DNA of 64,000 nt, from positions 2,323,501 through 2,387,500 of the forward strand of contig NZ_CP025263.1 in NCBI RefSeq assembly GCF_002843605.1. The letters run 5' to 3'. The translations under genes and the position numbers were made by a program. This DNA comes from Pseudomonas sp. S09G 359 (lineage in GTDB: Bacteria > Pseudomonadota > Gammaproteobacteria > Pseudomonadales > Pseudomonadaceae). Position 1 is the first letter of the stretch, and each line of letters starts with the position of its first letter. The notes beneath the pieces were generated by a model. The model was given only the letters and a program-made list of their open reading frames with translations. It did no database searches and was not told the DNA's origin. Shown here in pieces: positions 1 to 9,313 of this stretch.

Positions 1-313
1 CATACACCGCGCTGCCGACGAAGCTGATATTGACCGTGCCGATATCGCCCTCGGCAAAACGCCGCGCGGTCACCGCGGCTTGCTGGGCGCGTTCCAGCAG
101 GTTCTGCGCCTCGATGAAAAACGCCCGGCCGGCAGCGGTGAGGGCCACGCTGCGGGTGGTGCGGGCAAACAGCTCCACGCCCAAGTGATGCTCGAGCAGT
201 TGGATCTGCCGGCTCAGCGGTGGCTGGGTCATGTTCAGCCGTTCGGCGGCCCGGCGGAAATTCAGCTCGGTGGCCACCGTGGTAAAGCAGCGCAGTTGAG
301 TCAGCTCGAACAT
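1..313 (-). CDS. LysR-family transcriptional regulator (5' part only)
   Basis: The reverse strand starts with ATG at 313 and reads MFELTQLRCF, followed by a typical LysR winged helix-turn-helix (NMTQPPLSRQIQLLEHHLGV, then LFARTTRSVALTAAG). About 104 codons are visible and the gene runs off the left edge, so the effector domain is missing. It is divergent from the MFS transporter and the glucarate-dehydratase-like gene. This is the usual arrangement for a LysR activator of a sugar-acid catabolic operon. Regulation of the neighbours is inferred from position only. Confidence 0.88.
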   Translation of the reverse strand, partial: MFELTQLRCFTTVATELNFRRAAERLNMTQPPLSRQIQLLEHHLGVELFARTTRSVALTAAGRAFFIEAQNLLERAQQAAVTARRFAEGDIGTVNISFVGSAVY

Positions 314-420
314 TGATCTAATCCAGGTATCAATCGAATGCCAAGTTAGATTAGACGGGATCAATGCCCGGCGTCCATCATCAGTCAGTCCCTAAAAAAA
401 CAATGATTGGGAGTTGCCTC

Positions 421-1770
421 TTGGATACCCGCCAAACTCCGCCAGACCCGACCGTGCTCGCCCGCGCGGCCGCCAAGGTCAAGCGCCATGTACTGCCGTT
501 GTTTGTGGTGATGTTCATCGTCAACTACATCGACCGGGTCAATATCGGCTTTGTGCGCAGCCATATGGAGACCGACCTGGGCATCGGCGCGGCGGCCTAT
601 GGCCTGGGTGCCGGGCTGTTTTTCATCGGCTACGCGATCTTCGAAGTGCCCTCCAACCTGCTGCTGCAGCGCTACGGCGCGCGGGCCTGGTTGACGCGCA
701 TCATGTTCACCTGGGGCGCGGCGGCGATGGCCATGGCGTTTGTCAGAGGTGAAACCAGCTTCTATATCCTGCGCTTTGTGCTCGGCGCCGCCGAAGCCGG
801 CTTTTTCCCTGGCATCATCTATTACTTCACGCAATGGTTGCCGGCCGCCGAGCGCGGCAAGGCCATGGCGATTTTCCTCAGCGGCTCGGCCATTGCCTCG
901 GTGATTTCCGGGCCGGTGTCGGGGGCGCTCCTGGGTGTCAGCGGCTTGAGCCTGCACGGCTGGCAATGGATGTTCCTTATCGAAGGGTTTGCCTCCATCG
1001 CACTTTGCGGGGGTGTGTGGTTCTGGCTGCAGTCCCATCCCCATCAGGCCAAGTGGCTCAGCGCCGAAGAACAACACGCGTTGGTCAGCGCCATCGCGCT
1101 GGAGCAGCAGGCACGTGAAGCGACGCAGAGCGTGCGGCCGTCGATATTCAAGTTACTGGCCGACAGGCAGATCGCGCTGTTCTGCTTCATCTACTTCTCC
1201 ATCGCGCTGACCATCTACGGCGCCACCTTCTGGCTGCCGAGCATGATCAAGAAAATGGGCAACCTGGGCGACTTCGAGGTGGGCCTGTTCAATTCCATCC
1301 CGTGGTTGATCTCCATCGTCGCCATGTACGGTTTTGCCGCCCTGGCCAGCAAGTGGAAACACCAGCAGGCATGGGTTGCGCTGATGCTGGTGATCGCGGC
1401 GTTCGGCATGTTCATGTCCACCACCGGCGGGCCGGTATTTGCCTTTGTGGCCATCTGTTTTGCCGCGATTGGTTTCAAGGCGGCTTCGGCGCTGTTCTGG
1501 CCGATCCCCCAGGGTTACCTGGATGCGCGAATCGCTGCGGCGGTGATCGCGCTGATCAATTCAGTGGGCAACCTGGGCGGCTTTGTCGCGCCCACCACCT
1601 TCGGCTTGCTGGAGCAGACCACCGGCTCCATCGAAGGCGGGTTGTATGGCCTTGCCGCCACGTCGCTGGTGGCAGCAGTGGTGGTGTTTTTTGCGCGTAC
1701 CACGCCCCGGTCCACATCTACCACTCATCCACACGCCTTGCGTTCCGGTCCACAGGGAGCCGCCTCTTGA
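421..1770 (+). CDS. MFS transporter, anion:cation symporter type (sugar acid uptake)
   Basis: This inner-membrane protein of about 449 residues has the 12-helix major facilitator layout. The first helix carries the motif FIVNYIDRVNIGF, characteristic of the ACS family (tartrate, glucarate and galactonate permeases). I chose the TTG at 421 because GGGAG lies 7 bases upstream; the ATG at 403 and the ATG at 364 are in-frame alternatives. Its stop codon overlaps the start of the downstream dehydratase (TTGA), so the two are translationally coupled. Import of glucarate or a related aldarate is inferred from that neighbour. Confidence 0.85.
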   Translation: MDTRQTPPDPTVLARAAAKVKRHVLPLFVVMFIVNYIDRVNIGFVRSHMETDLGIGAAAYGLGAGLFFIGYAIFEVPSNLLLQRYGARAWLTRIMFTWGAAAMAMAFVRGETSFYILRFVLGAAEAGFFPGIIYYFTQWLPAAERGKAMAIFLSGSAIASVISGPVSGALLGVSGLSLHGWQWMFLIEGFASIALCGGVWFWLQSHPHQAKWLSAEEQHALVSAIALEQQAREATQSVRPSIFKLLADRQIALFCFIYFSIALTIYGATFWLPSMIKKMGNLGDFEVGLFNSIPWLISIVAMYGFAALASKWKHQQAWVALMLVIAAFGMFMSTTGGPVFAFVAICFAAIGFKAASALFWPIPQGYLDARIAAAVIALINSVGNLGGFVAPTTFGLLEQTTGSIEGGLYGLAATSLVAAVVVFFARTTPRSTSTTHPHALRSGPQGAAS

Positions 1771-3041
1771 AAATTGTCCGCGTTACCGTTACCCCGATTG
1801 CCTTTCGCGACCCGCCGCTGCTCAACGCCAGCGGTATTCATGAAGCCTTTGCGTTGCGCTCGATCATCGAGGTGGAGAGCGACACCGGCTACATCGGCCT
1901 GGGCGAAAGCTACGGCGATGCCCCGGCATTGGCGATCCAGCAACAGGTGCAGCAACAACTGATCGGCCTGGACCCCTTCGACCTCAACGGCCTGCGCGCC
2001 ATCGTGCAGGCCACCGTGGCCGCGCATAAACCGGCGAGCCTCAGCGGTGCTGAACTCGCGCCGGGCTCCCATGCCAGCAAGGCGGTGAGCAACGCCTACT
2101 CGGCGTTCGAGGTGGCGTTTCTCGACCTGCAGGCACACTCGCTGAACGTGCCGTTGGTGGACCTGCTGGGCGGGGCGATTCGCGACCAGATCCCGTTCAG
2201 TGCCTACTTATTCTTCAAGTACGCCGAGCATATCGATTCCCCCTACAAGCCGGACAGCTGGGGCGAGGCGCTCAATGAAGAGCAGATCGTCGCCCAGGCC
2301 CGGCGCATGATCGAAACCTACGGCTTTAAAAGCATCAAGCTCAAGGCCGGCGCGCTTGAGCCCGAGCATGAAGTGGCGTGCATCAAAGCCTTGAAAAAGG
2401 CCTTCCCGGGCGTGCCGCTGCGCATCGACCCGAACGGCAACTGGTCGTTGGAAACCGCTATTCGCATGGCCGAGTTGCTCGGCGACGACCTGCAATATTA
2501 CGAAGACCCGACCCCCGGCCTGGACGGCATGGCCGCGCTGCACAAACGCACCGGCTTGCCTCTGGCGACCAATATGGTGGTCACCGATTTTGATGAGTTC
2601 CGCCGCAGCGTGGCACAGGACAGCGTGCAGATCGTGCTCGCCGACCACCACTACTGGGGCGGCCTGCGCGACACCCAGGTGCTGGCGAAGATGTGCCAGA
2701 CCTTCGGCCTGGGCGTGTCGATGCACTCCAACTCCCACCTGGGCATCAGCCTGATGGCCATGGCCCACGTAGCGGCCTCGGTGCCCAACCTCGACTACGC
2801 CTGCGACACCCATTACCCCTGGCAAGAGCCGGATGAAGAGGTGATCAAGGGCGGCAAGCTGCCGATTGTCGATGGCTGCGTAACGATCACCCGCGCACCG
2901 GGGCTGGGCCTGGAGCTGGACCATGACCAGCTGGGCAAGCTGCATGACCAATACCTCAGCTGCGGCATTCGCCAGCGCGATGATGTGAAGCAGATGCAGC
3001 GTTACCAACCGCAGTGGAAAACCGTCAAACCGCGTTACTGA
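1767..3041 (+). CDS. gudD: Glucarate dehydratase-like enolase-superfamily enzyme
   Basis: This 424-residue protein belongs to the mandelate racemase/muconate lactonising group and would dehydrate D-glucarate or a close sugar acid to 5-keto-4-deoxyglucarate. Visible active-site motifs are the KLKAG base strand, the Mg-binding DPNG and YEDPTPG strands, TNMVVTDF, and the MHSNSHLGIS histidine loop, all in glucarate-dehydratase order. Translation most likely begins at TTG 1767, inside the stop of the upstream transporter, with CAGGGAG ahead of it. An in-frame ORF extends further upstream but is only a shadow of the transporter gene. Substrate could also be galactarate or a related acid, since the family is hard to separate by eye. 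Confidence 0.8.
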   Translation: MKIVRVTVTPIAFRDPPLLNASGIHEAFALRSIIEVESDTGYIGLGESYGDAPALAIQQQVQQQLIGLDPFDLNGLRAIVQATVAAHKPASLSGAELAPGSHASKAVSNAYSAFEVAFLDLQAHSLNVPLVDLLGGAIRDQIPFSAYLFFKYAEHIDSPYKPDSWGEALNEEQIVAQARRMIETYGFKSIKLKAGALEPEHEVACIKALKKAFPGVPLRIDPNGNWSLETAIRMAELLGDDLQYYEDPTPGLDGMAALHKRTGLPLATNMVVTDFDEFRRSVAQDSVQIVLADHHYWGGLRDTQVLAKMCQTFGLGVSMHSNSHLGISLMAMAHVAASVPNLDYACDTHYPWQEPDEEVIKGGKLPIVDGCVTITRAPGLGLELDHDQLGKLHDQYLSCGIRQRDDVKQMQRYQPQWKTVKPRY

Positions 3042-3059
3042 AGCTTGGTCGCTTCGTTT

Positions 3060-3097
3060 GCCCGGTGGTGCATGTGCGTGTGCCATCGGGCTTTTTT
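3060..3097 (+). terminator. Rho-independent terminator of the transporter-gudD operon
   Basis: A GC-rich hairpin (GCCCGGTGGTGCA pairing with TGTGCCATCGGGC, with G-T wobbles) is followed by six T residues, 19 bases after the gudD stop. Confidence 0.85.
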
Positions 3098-3139
3098 GTG
3101 TGCGACTAAAATTCATAGGTGCCTGACCGGAAGGCATTT

Positions 3140-3248
3140 AAATGTGGGAGGGGCGGTGCGACGATTCGACTTGCCCCCGATGAGGGAGTGTCAGTTGATA
3201 AATCTGTCGCTGACCCACCGCTATCGGGGGCAAGCCCCCTCCCACATG
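3140..3248. repeat. REPIN, GTGGGAGGGG type with an enlarged left hairpin loop
   Basis: Two inverted REP ends (ATGTGGGAGGGG at the left, CCCCTCCCACAT at the right) flank a spacer that includes GTCAG and CTGAC. The left hairpin carries about 16 extra bases (CGGTGCGACGATTCGA) at its tip compared with the canonical GGGGGCTTGCCCC form at 10107 and 26465. Confidence 0.85.
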
Positions 3249-3284
3249 TGGATCTATGGAGGTCAGTTAGACCTCACTTAAACC

Positions 3285-4970
3285 TCACTGTGTAAAGTCC
3301 TCTTCGAAGTGCTCCTGCTCCCCCCGCGTATCACTTTGGCGGCGCAGCACTTCCATCTGCCGCAGCTCCACCCGGCGAATCTTCCCGGAAATGGTCTTGG
3401 GCAATTCGCTGACGAACTCAATCCTGCGTACTCGCTTGTAGGGCGCCAAGTGCTCGCGGGCGAACTCAAGGATATGCCGGGCCAGCTCGGCACTGCCGGG
3501 GGCGTCATGGGCCAGGATCAGGAAGGCTTTGGGCACCGCCAACCGTAATGGGTCAGGGCTGGGTACCACGGCCACTTCCATCACCGCAGGGTGTTCGATC
3601 AGCGCGCTTTCCAGTTCGAACGGGCTGATGCGATAGTCGGAGGCCTTGAACACGTCATCCGCGCGGCCAACAAAGGTGATGTAACCGTCGCTGTCGATCT
3701 GCGCCGTATCGCCGGTACGGTAATAACCGTCGCGCATCACCTCGGCGGTTTTCTCCGGGCTGTCTTCGTAGCACATCATCAAACCCAGGGGGCGAACGTC
3801 CAGGGGGAGGGCCACTTCACCCTCGGTGCCCGGCAAACCGTCAGCGTCCAGCAGGGCAACCTGGTAGCCCGGCAGCGGGCGGCCCATGGACCCCGGCTTG
3901 AGCAACTGGCCGGGGGTGTTGCCGACCAGCGCGGTGGTTTCCGACTGGCCGAAGCCATCGCGCAATGGCAAGCCCCAGGCCTGTTGGATCTGCTCGATGA
4001 TTTCCGGGTTCAGCGGCTCGCCGGCACCTACCAGTTCGCGCAGGTTCAGGCGGGTTTTGTAGGCGGCCAGGTCTTCCTGGATCAGCATGCGCCACACGGT
4101 GGGCGGCGCGCACAGGCTGGTCACGCGGTATTTTTCCAGCGCGGCGAGCAAGGCCGGCGCACTGAACCGTGCGACGTTATGGATAAAGATGCAGGCCCCG
4201 GCGTTCCACGGCGCGAACAGGCAGCTCCAGGCATGTTTGGCCCAGCCTGGGGAGGAGATGTTCAGGTGCAGGTCGCCCGGTTGCAGGCCGATCCAGTACA
4301 TGGTCGACAGGTGCCCGACCGGGTAGCTCTGGTGGCTGTGCAGCACCATCTTCGGTTTCGAGGTGGTGCCGGAGGTGAAATACAGCAGCATCGGGTCGGT
4401 GGCCAAGGTGCGGCCTTCGGCGTCGAATCGCTCGGGGTATTCGAAGGCGGCATGGTGGGCGACCCAGCCCGCCGGGGCCGCGCCAACGCAGATGCGGCTG
4501 CAGCCATCGCCCAGGCCCTCGAACTTGCCGACATGCGCCTCGCCGACCACCAGGTGGCGCACCTGCCCGCGCTCGATGCGGTCACGCAAATCATCCGCAT
4601 TGAGCAGGGCCGTGGCGGGAATCACTACCGCGCCGAGCTTGAAGGCCGCCAGCATGGTTTCCCACAGCGCTACATCATTGCCGAGCATCAACAGCACCCG
4701 TTCGCCACGGCGCACCCCCAGCGAACGCAGGTGATTGGCCACCTGGTTGGAGCGCGCGGCCAGTTGCTGGAAGCTGTAGCGTTGTTCGCTGCCGTCCTCT
4801 TCGACGATCCACAGCGCATTGGCCGCGTTGCCCTCGGCCATGGCATCGAAGTAGTCCAAGGCCCAGTTGAACTCGCCCAACTGCGGCCAGCGGAAATCCC
4901 GGGCGGCGGTGGCGTAGTCGGTGCGGTGAGCGAGCAGAAAATCCCGAGCGGCCAGGAAGGGCTGGGTCAT
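3285..4970 (-). CDS. AMP-dependent acyl-CoA synthetase/ligase
   Basis: This 561-residue member of the ANL superfamily would activate a carboxylic acid to acyl-AMP and then acyl-CoA. It has the P-loop LYFTSGTTSKPKMVLHSH, the hinge region GYYRTGDTAQIDSDGYITFVG with RADDVFKASDYRISP, and the C-terminal catalytic lysine in LPKTISGKIRR. The architecture resembles medium-chain acyl-CoA or acetyl-CoA synthetases. Specificity cannot be read from the sequence. It appears to be a single-gene unit, separated by noncoding DNA from the TonB receptor gene. Confidence 0.85.
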   Translation of the reverse strand: MTQPFLAARDFLLAHRTDYATAARDFRWPQLGEFNWALDYFDAMAEGNAANALWIVEEDGSEQRYSFQQLAARSNQVANHLRSLGVRRGERVLLMLGNDVALWETMLAAFKLGAVVIPATALLNADDLRDRIERGQVRHLVVGEAHVGKFEGLGDGCSRICVGAAPAGWVAHHAAFEYPERFDAEGRTLATDPMLLYFTSGTTSKPKMVLHSHQSYPVGHLSTMYWIGLQPGDLHLNISSPGWAKHAWSCLFAPWNAGACIFIHNVARFSAPALLAALEKYRVTSLCAPPTVWRMLIQEDLAAYKTRLNLRELVGAGEPLNPEIIEQIQQAWGLPLRDGFGQSETTALVGNTPGQLLKPGSMGRPLPGYQVALLDADGLPGTEGEVALPLDVRPLGLMMCYEDSPEKTAEVMRDGYYRTGDTAQIDSDGYITFVGRADDVFKASDYRISPFELESALIEHPAVMEVAVVPSPDPLRLAVPKAFLILAHDAPGSAELARHILEFAREHLAPYKRVRRIEFVSELPKTISGKIRRVELRQMEVLRRQSDTRGEQEHFEEDFTQ

Positions 4971-5116
4971 GGTCGGTGTCCTTGATTATTGTTGTAGGGA
5001 CATTTTTGTCATGGGCCGCCCCCTCGGTTCAACCGGGAGGCTGAACCGAGTATAGGCACGCATAAATCAGAGATGAACGCTCAAAAATACCGCAGGGTTG
5101 TGCAAAAAAGTCATGC

Positions 5117-7510
5117 TCAGTATTTCCAGCTCACCGACGCGGTCAGGTTGCGCGGCGCGCCGTAATTGGTGGAGCCGGCCGCCTGGTACAGCGACAGCAG
5201 GTACTTCTGGTCGGTGACGTTGTTGAGGTTCAGCGATGTGCTCCAGTGCGCATCGAAGTCATAGCTGGCCATCAGGTCCACCAGTGCGTAGGCGTCTTGC
5301 TGCACACGGCTGTTGCTGTCGACCTCGGTGCCGCTTTGCCATTGCACGCGGCTGCCGACCTTGGCCTGGGGCAGGCCGGGCAGGCGATAGGTCAGGCTGC
5401 CCCGCACGCTGTGGGTGGGCACGTACTGGCGGGCGCGGTCGCCATTATTGTCTTCGATGTTGACGTAGGTGTAGCCGCCCGCGATAGACAGGCCCGGCAA
5501 CGCTTCACCATTGGCTTCCAGCTCGACCCCACGGCTTTTGTAGTCCACGCCGCGGTACACATATTGACCGCCGACGATTTGCCCGGTGGCTTCGGCGACG
5601 TTCTGTTGCTCGGTCTTGAACAGCGCCGCGCTGATGCCCAGGCGTTCGTCGAGCAGCTTGCCCTTGATGCCGACTTCCATGCTTTTGCCTTCCAGCGGCT
5701 CGATGATGCCGCCGGCGGTGCTGCGCAGGTATTGCGGTTTGAAGATTTCGGTCCAGCTGGTATAGACGCTCCACTGCGGGGTCAGGTCGTAGACCAGGCC
5801 GGTATAGGGCGTGACCTTGCCGTGCACGCGGGTGTCGTGGGGCGAGCCGTAGCCCAGGCCGTCGCCGTCGGCGCTGAGCATGCGCGCGCCGGCGATCCAG
5901 TGCAGGTCGTCGGTGAGGCTGAAGCGCGCCCCGGCAAACAGGCTTTTCTGACGGTCGGTGAACAGCTGGGTATTGAGGTCGTCGGTGTAGTTCATCGCTG
6001 GCTCCAGCACATTGCCGGCCAGCACATCAGCGAGGTCTTCCACCTGGTTGCCGGACGCCGTGCGGTAATGCCCGCGTTCGGTGTGGTGCAGGCGGCCGTA
6101 GTTGGCGCCCAGGGTCAACTCATGCTCACGCCCGAGCAGGCTGAACGGCCCGGCCAACTGCGCCTCGCCCGTCACCTGGTGCTCTTTGCTGGTGGTGCGG
6201 TTGATATAGGCGGCCACGGTGTCGGCGGTGAGGGGGATGGCGTAGAGCATTTTGGTATCGGAATGCTGGCTGGTGCCGGTCAGGGTGATCTTGCTGCTCC
6301 AGCCATTGTCGAAGCTGTGGGTCAGTTCGGCGAAGGCGCGTTGGGTCTGGATGTTCCAGTAGGTCCAGGGTTGGCCCACGCTGGAACTGCGGCTGCTGTA
6401 GTGGATGCGGTTGCCGGCGTAGTCGGCGATCGGCAGGCCGCCCCAGGTGCTGCCGTTGGAGTAGCTGTCCTGTTGCGAGAAGCCCACGGTCAGGGTGTCG
6501 GCGTCCGACAGGTCGAAGGCGAGCAGGCCGGCGGTAACATTGACTTCGTGGCTGTAGTGGTCGAGGTAGGAATTGCCTTTGTCATGGGCGGTGATCAGAC
6601 GCCCGCGCACGTTGCCGCTGTCGGTGAGCGGGCCGGACACATCGAACCCCAGGCGCCGGTTATCCCAGGAGCCGACGCTGGCATCGATCTTGGCCTGGAA
6701 GGTCTCGGTGGGCCGCTTGCGCACCAGGTTGACGGTGGCGGAGGGATCGCCGGCGCCGCTCATCAGGCCGTTGGCACCGTGCAGCACGTCGACCTGTTCG
6801 AACTCGGTCATGTCCTGTTCGCCCACCAGCACGCCGCCGGAGAAGGGCAGGCCCATGCCGTCGTATTCGAAGTTTTCGATTTTGAAACCACGTGAGGTGA
6901 ACGCGGTACGGTCGGTTTCAAACTGCTCCACCGTCACCGACGGCGCGCTGCGCAAGGCCTCTTTCACGCTGTTGAGCTTGAAGTCGTCCATTTGCTCGCG
7001 AGTGATCACGGTGATCGCCTGCGGGGTTTGTTTGTCGGTCAGGCCCAGGCGCGTGGTGCTCGACACCGGCTTGCCCTGGTAGCCGACGCTGGGGCCGCCG
7101 TCCTGCGTGGCGTAGTCCTGGATATGGATGGCCGGCAGGGTCATTTCACTGGCTTGTTGCGGCAACGGCACCAGGTAGACGGTGACCGCGTCGGTGCGTG
7201 CGAAGCCATAGCCGCTGCCCTTTAACAACTCGGCCAGGGCTTGTTCGGGGGAGTACACGCCGACGACCGCCGAGCTGCGCAGGGCGCCATCCAGGTTGCC
7301 GTCGAGCAGCACGTTTTGCCCGGACTGCTGGCTGAACATCAACAACGCCTGGCGCAGTGACTGGGCCGGGATGTTGATGGACACGCTGGTGCTCACGGCC
7401 GAGGCCGGCGCCGCTTGAACCTGCACCGTGCCCATGAGCAGGGTGCAGGCGAGCGCGGCGGCGCGCCATGGCTTGGCCGGTGGATGTCCAGGTGTGAGGT
7501 GCTTTGCCAT
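5117..7510 (-). CDS. TonB-dependent outer-membrane receptor with signalling (STN) domain
   Basis: This 797-residue receptor would import a ferric siderophore. After a signal peptide (residues 1-33, ending VQAAPA) comes an STN domain (about 45-115: SINIPAQSLRQALLMFSQQSG), which contacts FecR. Next are a TonB-box stretch, a plug domain (KQTPQAITVITREQMDDF) and a 22-strand barrel ending in aromatic WKY. It is the third gene of a fecI-fecR-receptor set, so it should both transport and signal as FecA and FpvA do. The cognate siderophore is unknown. Confidence 0.9.
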   Translation of the reverse strand: MAKHLTPGHPPAKPWRAAALACTLLMGTVQVQAAPASAVSTSVSINIPAQSLRQALLMFSQQSGQNVLLDGNLDGALRSSAVVGVYSPEQALAELLKGSGYGFARTDAVTVYLVPLPQQASEMTLPAIHIQDYATQDGGPSVGYQGKPVSSTTRLGLTDKQTPQAITVITREQMDDFKLNSVKEALRSAPSVTVEQFETDRTAFTSRGFKIENFEYDGMGLPFSGGVLVGEQDMTEFEQVDVLHGANGLMSGAGDPSATVNLVRKRPTETFQAKIDASVGSWDNRRLGFDVSGPLTDSGNVRGRLITAHDKGNSYLDHYSHEVNVTAGLLAFDLSDADTLTVGFSQQDSYSNGSTWGGLPIADYAGNRIHYSSRSSSVGQPWTYWNIQTQRAFAELTHSFDNGWSSKITLTGTSQHSDTKMLYAIPLTADTVAAYINRTTSKEHQVTGEAQLAGPFSLLGREHELTLGANYGRLHHTERGHYRTASGNQVEDLADVLAGNVLEPAMNYTDDLNTQLFTDRQKSLFAGARFSLTDDLHWIAGARMLSADGDGLGYGSPHDTRVHGKVTPYTGLVYDLTPQWSVYTSWTEIFKPQYLRSTAGGIIEPLEGKSMEVGIKGKLLDERLGISAALFKTEQQNVAEATGQIVGGQYVYRGVDYKSRGVELEANGEALPGLSIAGGYTYVNIEDNNGDRARQYVPTHSVRGSLTYRLPGLPQAKVGSRVQWQSGTEVDSNSRVQQDAYALVDLMASYDFDAHWSTSLNLNNVTDQKYLLSLYQAAGSTNYGAPRNLTASVSWKY

Positions 7511-7599
7511 TCAGGTGGTTTCCTATGAGGTCGCGCTATCAATCCCTTTAGGACGGATGAGCCTTTGCGATACCTGATGGCGATGTGAATTATTTGCGC

Positions 7600-8571
7600 T
7601 TAGGCCGGTTGGATCAGCGTGATCAGGTCGGTGTAGCGGGTGGTGCGCACGGCCAGCGCCTTGGACAGTACATCAAGCATCTGGTCCGGGCGGTTGAGGT
7701 TGAGGATCAGGCTGACGCGCCGCGCCGCGAGTTGTGCGTCGGGGATGAAGATCTTGCCTTCGCGCCAGCGTTGCAGCTGGTTGACCACCGTGAGCAGCGG
7801 GGTGTCGAAGAACACCAGGCGGCCGTCGCGCCAGGCCAGCACCTGCTCCAGTTCGGCGCGTTGGATGGCGCCGGTCTGCGTGCTGCTGAAGCGCAGCGAC
7901 AGGCCTTCGCCGAGGTCGGTCTGCTGGTTCGGGGTGATCACGCGAACGGTGTGGCGGCTGACGCTCAACTGTGCGGATTCAGCGTCGCACGCCAGGCAGA
8001 ATTCGGCTTCGCTCGCCAGCACCCGGCCGGCCTGGGTCTGCACGCTGAACTCTCTGGCAGCATGGGGTTTGACCTGGAAAAACGCCTCGCCCTGCAACAG
8101 TTCCACCGAGCGTTGGGCGGCTGAAAAATCCAGGTTGAGTGCGCTGTTGCCGGCCAGTTCTACGCTGGAGCCGTCGGGCAATTGCAGCGTGCGCCGTTCG
8201 CCGATAGCCGTGCGTACATCGGCAAACGGCGAGCTTATGCCTTTGAGCCACAAGGTGGTGGCGCCACTGGCAACCACCGCCACGCTGGCGGCGAGCCCCA
8301 GGCCGACAAAGCGCCGGCGCGACAGCGGTGGCGCGGCTTGCACCTGAGGTGGCACCAGCAGGGCGGTGGCCGCCCATAACTGTTCCAGGTGCGCGTAGGC
8401 CTGGGCGTTGCGCGGGTCGGCGGCGAGCCAGCGGGCCAGTTCGTCGCGCTCGGCCGGGGTCGGCGCGCCGCCCTGGATCAAGGCGAACCACTCGCTGGCC
8501 TGATGGCTGGCGTCATCGGGACGGGCGGTGGTGTGGACGAGGCGCGGCGGTTCAACACTCATGGGGGTCAT
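7600..8571 (-). CDS. FecR-family anti-sigma factor
   Basis: This protein of about 323 residues has an N-terminal cytoplasmic domain with the DUF4880-type motif (ASEWFALIQGGAPTPAERDELARWL), a central membrane helix (FVGLGLAASVAVVASGATT, about residues 87-107) and a periplasmic FecR domain. It would relay the receptor signal to the FecI-like sigma factor. ATG at 8571 or 8562 could be the start; neither has a strong ribosome binding site. It lies 46 bases downstream of the sigma factor gene and 89 bases upstream of the receptor gene. Confidence 0.9.
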   Translation of the reverse strand: MTPMSVEPPRLVHTTARPDDASHQASEWFALIQGGAPTPAERDELARWLAADPRNAQAYAHLEQLWAATALLVPPQVQAAPPLSRRRFVGLGLAASVAVVASGATTLWLKGISSPFADVRTAIGERRTLQLPDGSSVELAGNSALNLDFSAAQRSVELLQGEAFFQVKPHAAREFSVQTQAGRVLASEAEFCLACDAESAQLSVSRHTVRVITPNQQTDLGEGLSLRFSSTQTGAIQRAELEQVLAWRDGRLVFFDTPLLTVVNQLQRWREGKIFIPDAQLAARRVSLILNLNRPDQMLDVLSKALAVRTTRYTDLITLIQPA

Positions 8572-8617
8572 CAATTCAACGAGGCACGGGCAAGCGGCTG
8601 AGTATAAGTGAAGGCGC

Positions 8618-9115
8618 TCACTCGGGCATGCCCAGCTTCAACAAGTCCAGGGCCCGCACCATGCGGCTGTAGGCGGTTTTCGGCGAGATGCCGAGGCGCT
8701 CGCCGATCTGCACGTAGGTCAGGCCTTCGATGCGTACCAGCAAAAATACCTCACGGCAGGCCTCGGGCATGTCCTGGATCAGCGTGTTAAGGGTTGCGAG
8801 TTGCTGATGGGCGATGGCGGCTTGCTCCAGCGTCGGGCTCGGCTGCTCGAGGCTGTCGGGCGCCTGTTGGTCCAACGGCTCGCCTTTGCGGTGTTCCTGG
8901 CGGCGGGTGTGGTCGATAAACAGGTTGCGCGCGGCGGAGAACAGGTAGGCGCGGAAATTCTCGATGCGCGTGCGGCCCATCTGCTCCGACAGGCGAATGA
9001 ACGCGTCCTGCGTGAGGTCGGCTGCGGTTTCCTTGCAGCGCAAACGACGGTCCAGGTATGCCTGGATTTCCCCGCGGTGGGCGAGATACAACGCCTTGAG
9101 ATCTGAGCCGGACAT
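8618..9115 (-). CDS. ECF sigma factor, FecI family
   Basis: This 165-residue sigma-70 family protein has region 2 (AADLTQDAFIRLSEQ, then FRAYLFSAARNLFIDHTRR) and region 4 (MPEACREVFLLVRIEGLTYVQIGERLGISPKTAYSRM). I chose the ATG at 9115 because AGGTAG precedes it; a longer in-frame ORF begins at 9142. It heads the fecI-fecR-receptor unit. A Fur-like box lies just upstream, so expression is probably iron-repressed. Confidence 0.92.
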   Translation of the reverse strand: MSGSDLKALYLAHRGEIQAYLDRRLRCKETAADLTQDAFIRLSEQMGRTRIENFRAYLFSAARNLFIDHTRRQEHRKGEPLDQQAPDSLEQPSPTLEQAAIAHQQLATLNTLIQDMPEACREVFLLVRIEGLTYVQIGERLGISPKTAYSRMVRALDLLKLGMPE

Positions 9116-9160
9116 AACGCTACCTGACAGCCATGGGAGCAAGCGCGGCGGAATATAACA

Positions 9161-9180
9161 AACGAGAATGATTGTTAATA
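9161..9180 (-). promoter_or_regulatory. Fur-like box upstream of the FecI-type sigma gene
   Basis: The stretch AACGAGAATGATTGTTAATA, 46 bases upstream of the sigma factor start, is a good partial match to the Fur consensus GATAATGATAATCATTATC. Iron control is expected for this gene family. Confidence 0.65.
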
Positions 9181-9313
9181 GCGAATTGTCGGGTTTGTGT
9201 ATGGATTGACGATTAATACATAAAAGTCCAGTATGGAATTATAAGTACAAAAATACCCTGCTGCATTTTTCTTCTCTCTTGCCAAAACCAACAACAACTT
9301 GCGAGACACGACC

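Noticed and set aside
1302..1766. N-terminal extension of the glucarate dehydratase-like ORF
   Set aside because: It overlaps the transporter gene in another frame and has no enolase-family sequence; the TTG at 1767 with a ribosome binding site fits.
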